From: Psilocybe azurescens
Lineage: Eukaryota > Basidiomycota > Agaricomycetes > Agaricales > Agrocybaceae
Assembly: GCA_023853785.1 (NCBI GenBank)
Contig: JAJIRX010000263.1
Location: forward strand, 1-41,933
Length of the DNA: 41,933 bases
Direction: 5' to 3'
In this document: piece by piece, positions 41,391-41,933 of the stretch
How positions within the stretch are numbered: position 1 is the stretch's first letter
Layout: every line of letters begins with the position of its first letter
Program-made: the position numbers and the translations under genes
Notes under the pieces: generated by a model
Told to the model about the DNA's origin: nothing
The model's database searches: none
The model's input: only the letters and a program-made list of their open reading frames with translations

Positions 41391-41933
41391 GGTGAGGGGG
41401 GCGCCAATTTAATGCAAAGGCTGTGTGTTACACTATGAGTGTGGGCGTACAGGCTAAATGACTTTGGAGGGGATCCAAAGTAGCCATTTCGTCTTTATAG
41501 ACTCATCAGTAGCTATCGTATTCGTAAGGAATATTACTATATGCTCCTAAAATAAGCGCGTGTTTACTAAGCTAAGCGCCTATTCTTAGCGAATCGACCA
41601 TCGATTTCTAATCGTTTTGTATTACCTTTGTAATCTTTCTGCATTTCAAAACGGGAACGTCAGAGGTCTTACTGACTAATTACAATAGAGCTGATTAAGC
41701 TCGTTTCCAATAATATCGTGGATGATTAGTTATCGAGTCACTTTGATTATGAATCGTAGAGCTAGAGTTGCTCCGATCTAGCATTTTGACTAAAACGTTA
41801 GTCATATTCGAGTAATAGCTTACCAACCAGGTCAGAATAGACCATAGACTTTTGCAATAGCAGTCTATTCATATATCGCTAACGCTATCCAGTAATCCGA
41901 AGAAAACCGGCCTCGGCCGACCTACTTTGTACA
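41391..41933. other. No gene recognised
   Basis: AT-rich sequence up to the end of the window. No repeat of the blocks is visible. Confidence 0.5.

Noticed and set aside
1..41933. tRNA, rRNA and autonomous transposons (reverse transcriptase, integrase, transposase, Helitron helicase)
   Set aside because: I looked for typical T-loop sequences and for catalytic motifs in the frames and found none that I could support.

Overview
The window looks like nuclear DNA of a filamentous basidiomycete, most likely an Agaricomycete. The reasons are short GT-AG introns of about 50-110 bases, a NACHT-NTPase (NLR/STAND) gene with the N-terminal layout usual in that group, and relics of ordinary eukaryotic housekeeping genes (Sec61 alpha, 26S proteasome subunit Rpn6). 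It is gene-poor. Most long open frames are accidental. The right 26 kb is a mosaic of repeatedly duplicated and decayed blocks, as in an accessory or fast-rearranging region.

Left part (1-9,300). AT-rich and almost free of genes. It holds a three-unit tandem repeat of about 150 bases (608-2164). The first junction of that repeat is split by a 1.1-kb element with 14-base terminal inverted repeats and a TA target duplication (759-1854), so the empty site can be read in the next repeat. Further on are GT-rich and pyrimidine-rich dispersed repeats (3.6-5.2 kb), a regular 29-base minisatellite of ten units that almost all carry TGACTCA (5815-6110), a broken membrane-protein fragment (6358-6755) and an Rpn6-like exon relic (7573-7750).

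Middle (9,400-15,400). One small spliced gene candidate lies on the plus strand (9429-10287) and one low-complexity, Ser/His/acid-rich spliced gene candidate on the minus strand (10463-12065, perhaps reaching 13.2 kb). After them come simple repeats and empty sequence.

Right part (15,400-41,933). A block recurs in fixed order: a degenerate Sec61 alpha gene on the minus strand, then X (an unidentified coding relic on the plus strand), S (pyrimidine-rich segment ending in a conserved box), T (about 500 bases), U and an NLR gene on the minus strand. Block 1 (15.4-22.0 kb) has all parts. Block 2 (22.7-26.0 kb) has Sec61-X-S. Block 3 (32.4-36.3 kb) has Sec61-X-S-T-X-S-T and an NLR stub. Block 4 (39.0-41.4 kb) has Sec61-X-S-T. 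In addition the S-T-U-NLR part of block 1 exists as an inverted copy at 28.2-32.2 kb. This makes a 4.1-4.2-kb inverted repeat around a 6.1-kb spacer, with two divergently transcribed NLR genes. The left NLR gene (19423-22015) splices into an uninterrupted 799-codon frame. The right one has frameshifts and a nonsense codon. All four Sec61 copies keep the intron positions but are broken, so they arose by DNA duplication rather than from mRNA.

The only gene I would call probably functional is the left NLR. All gene models here are read by eye; no alignment or database search was run.
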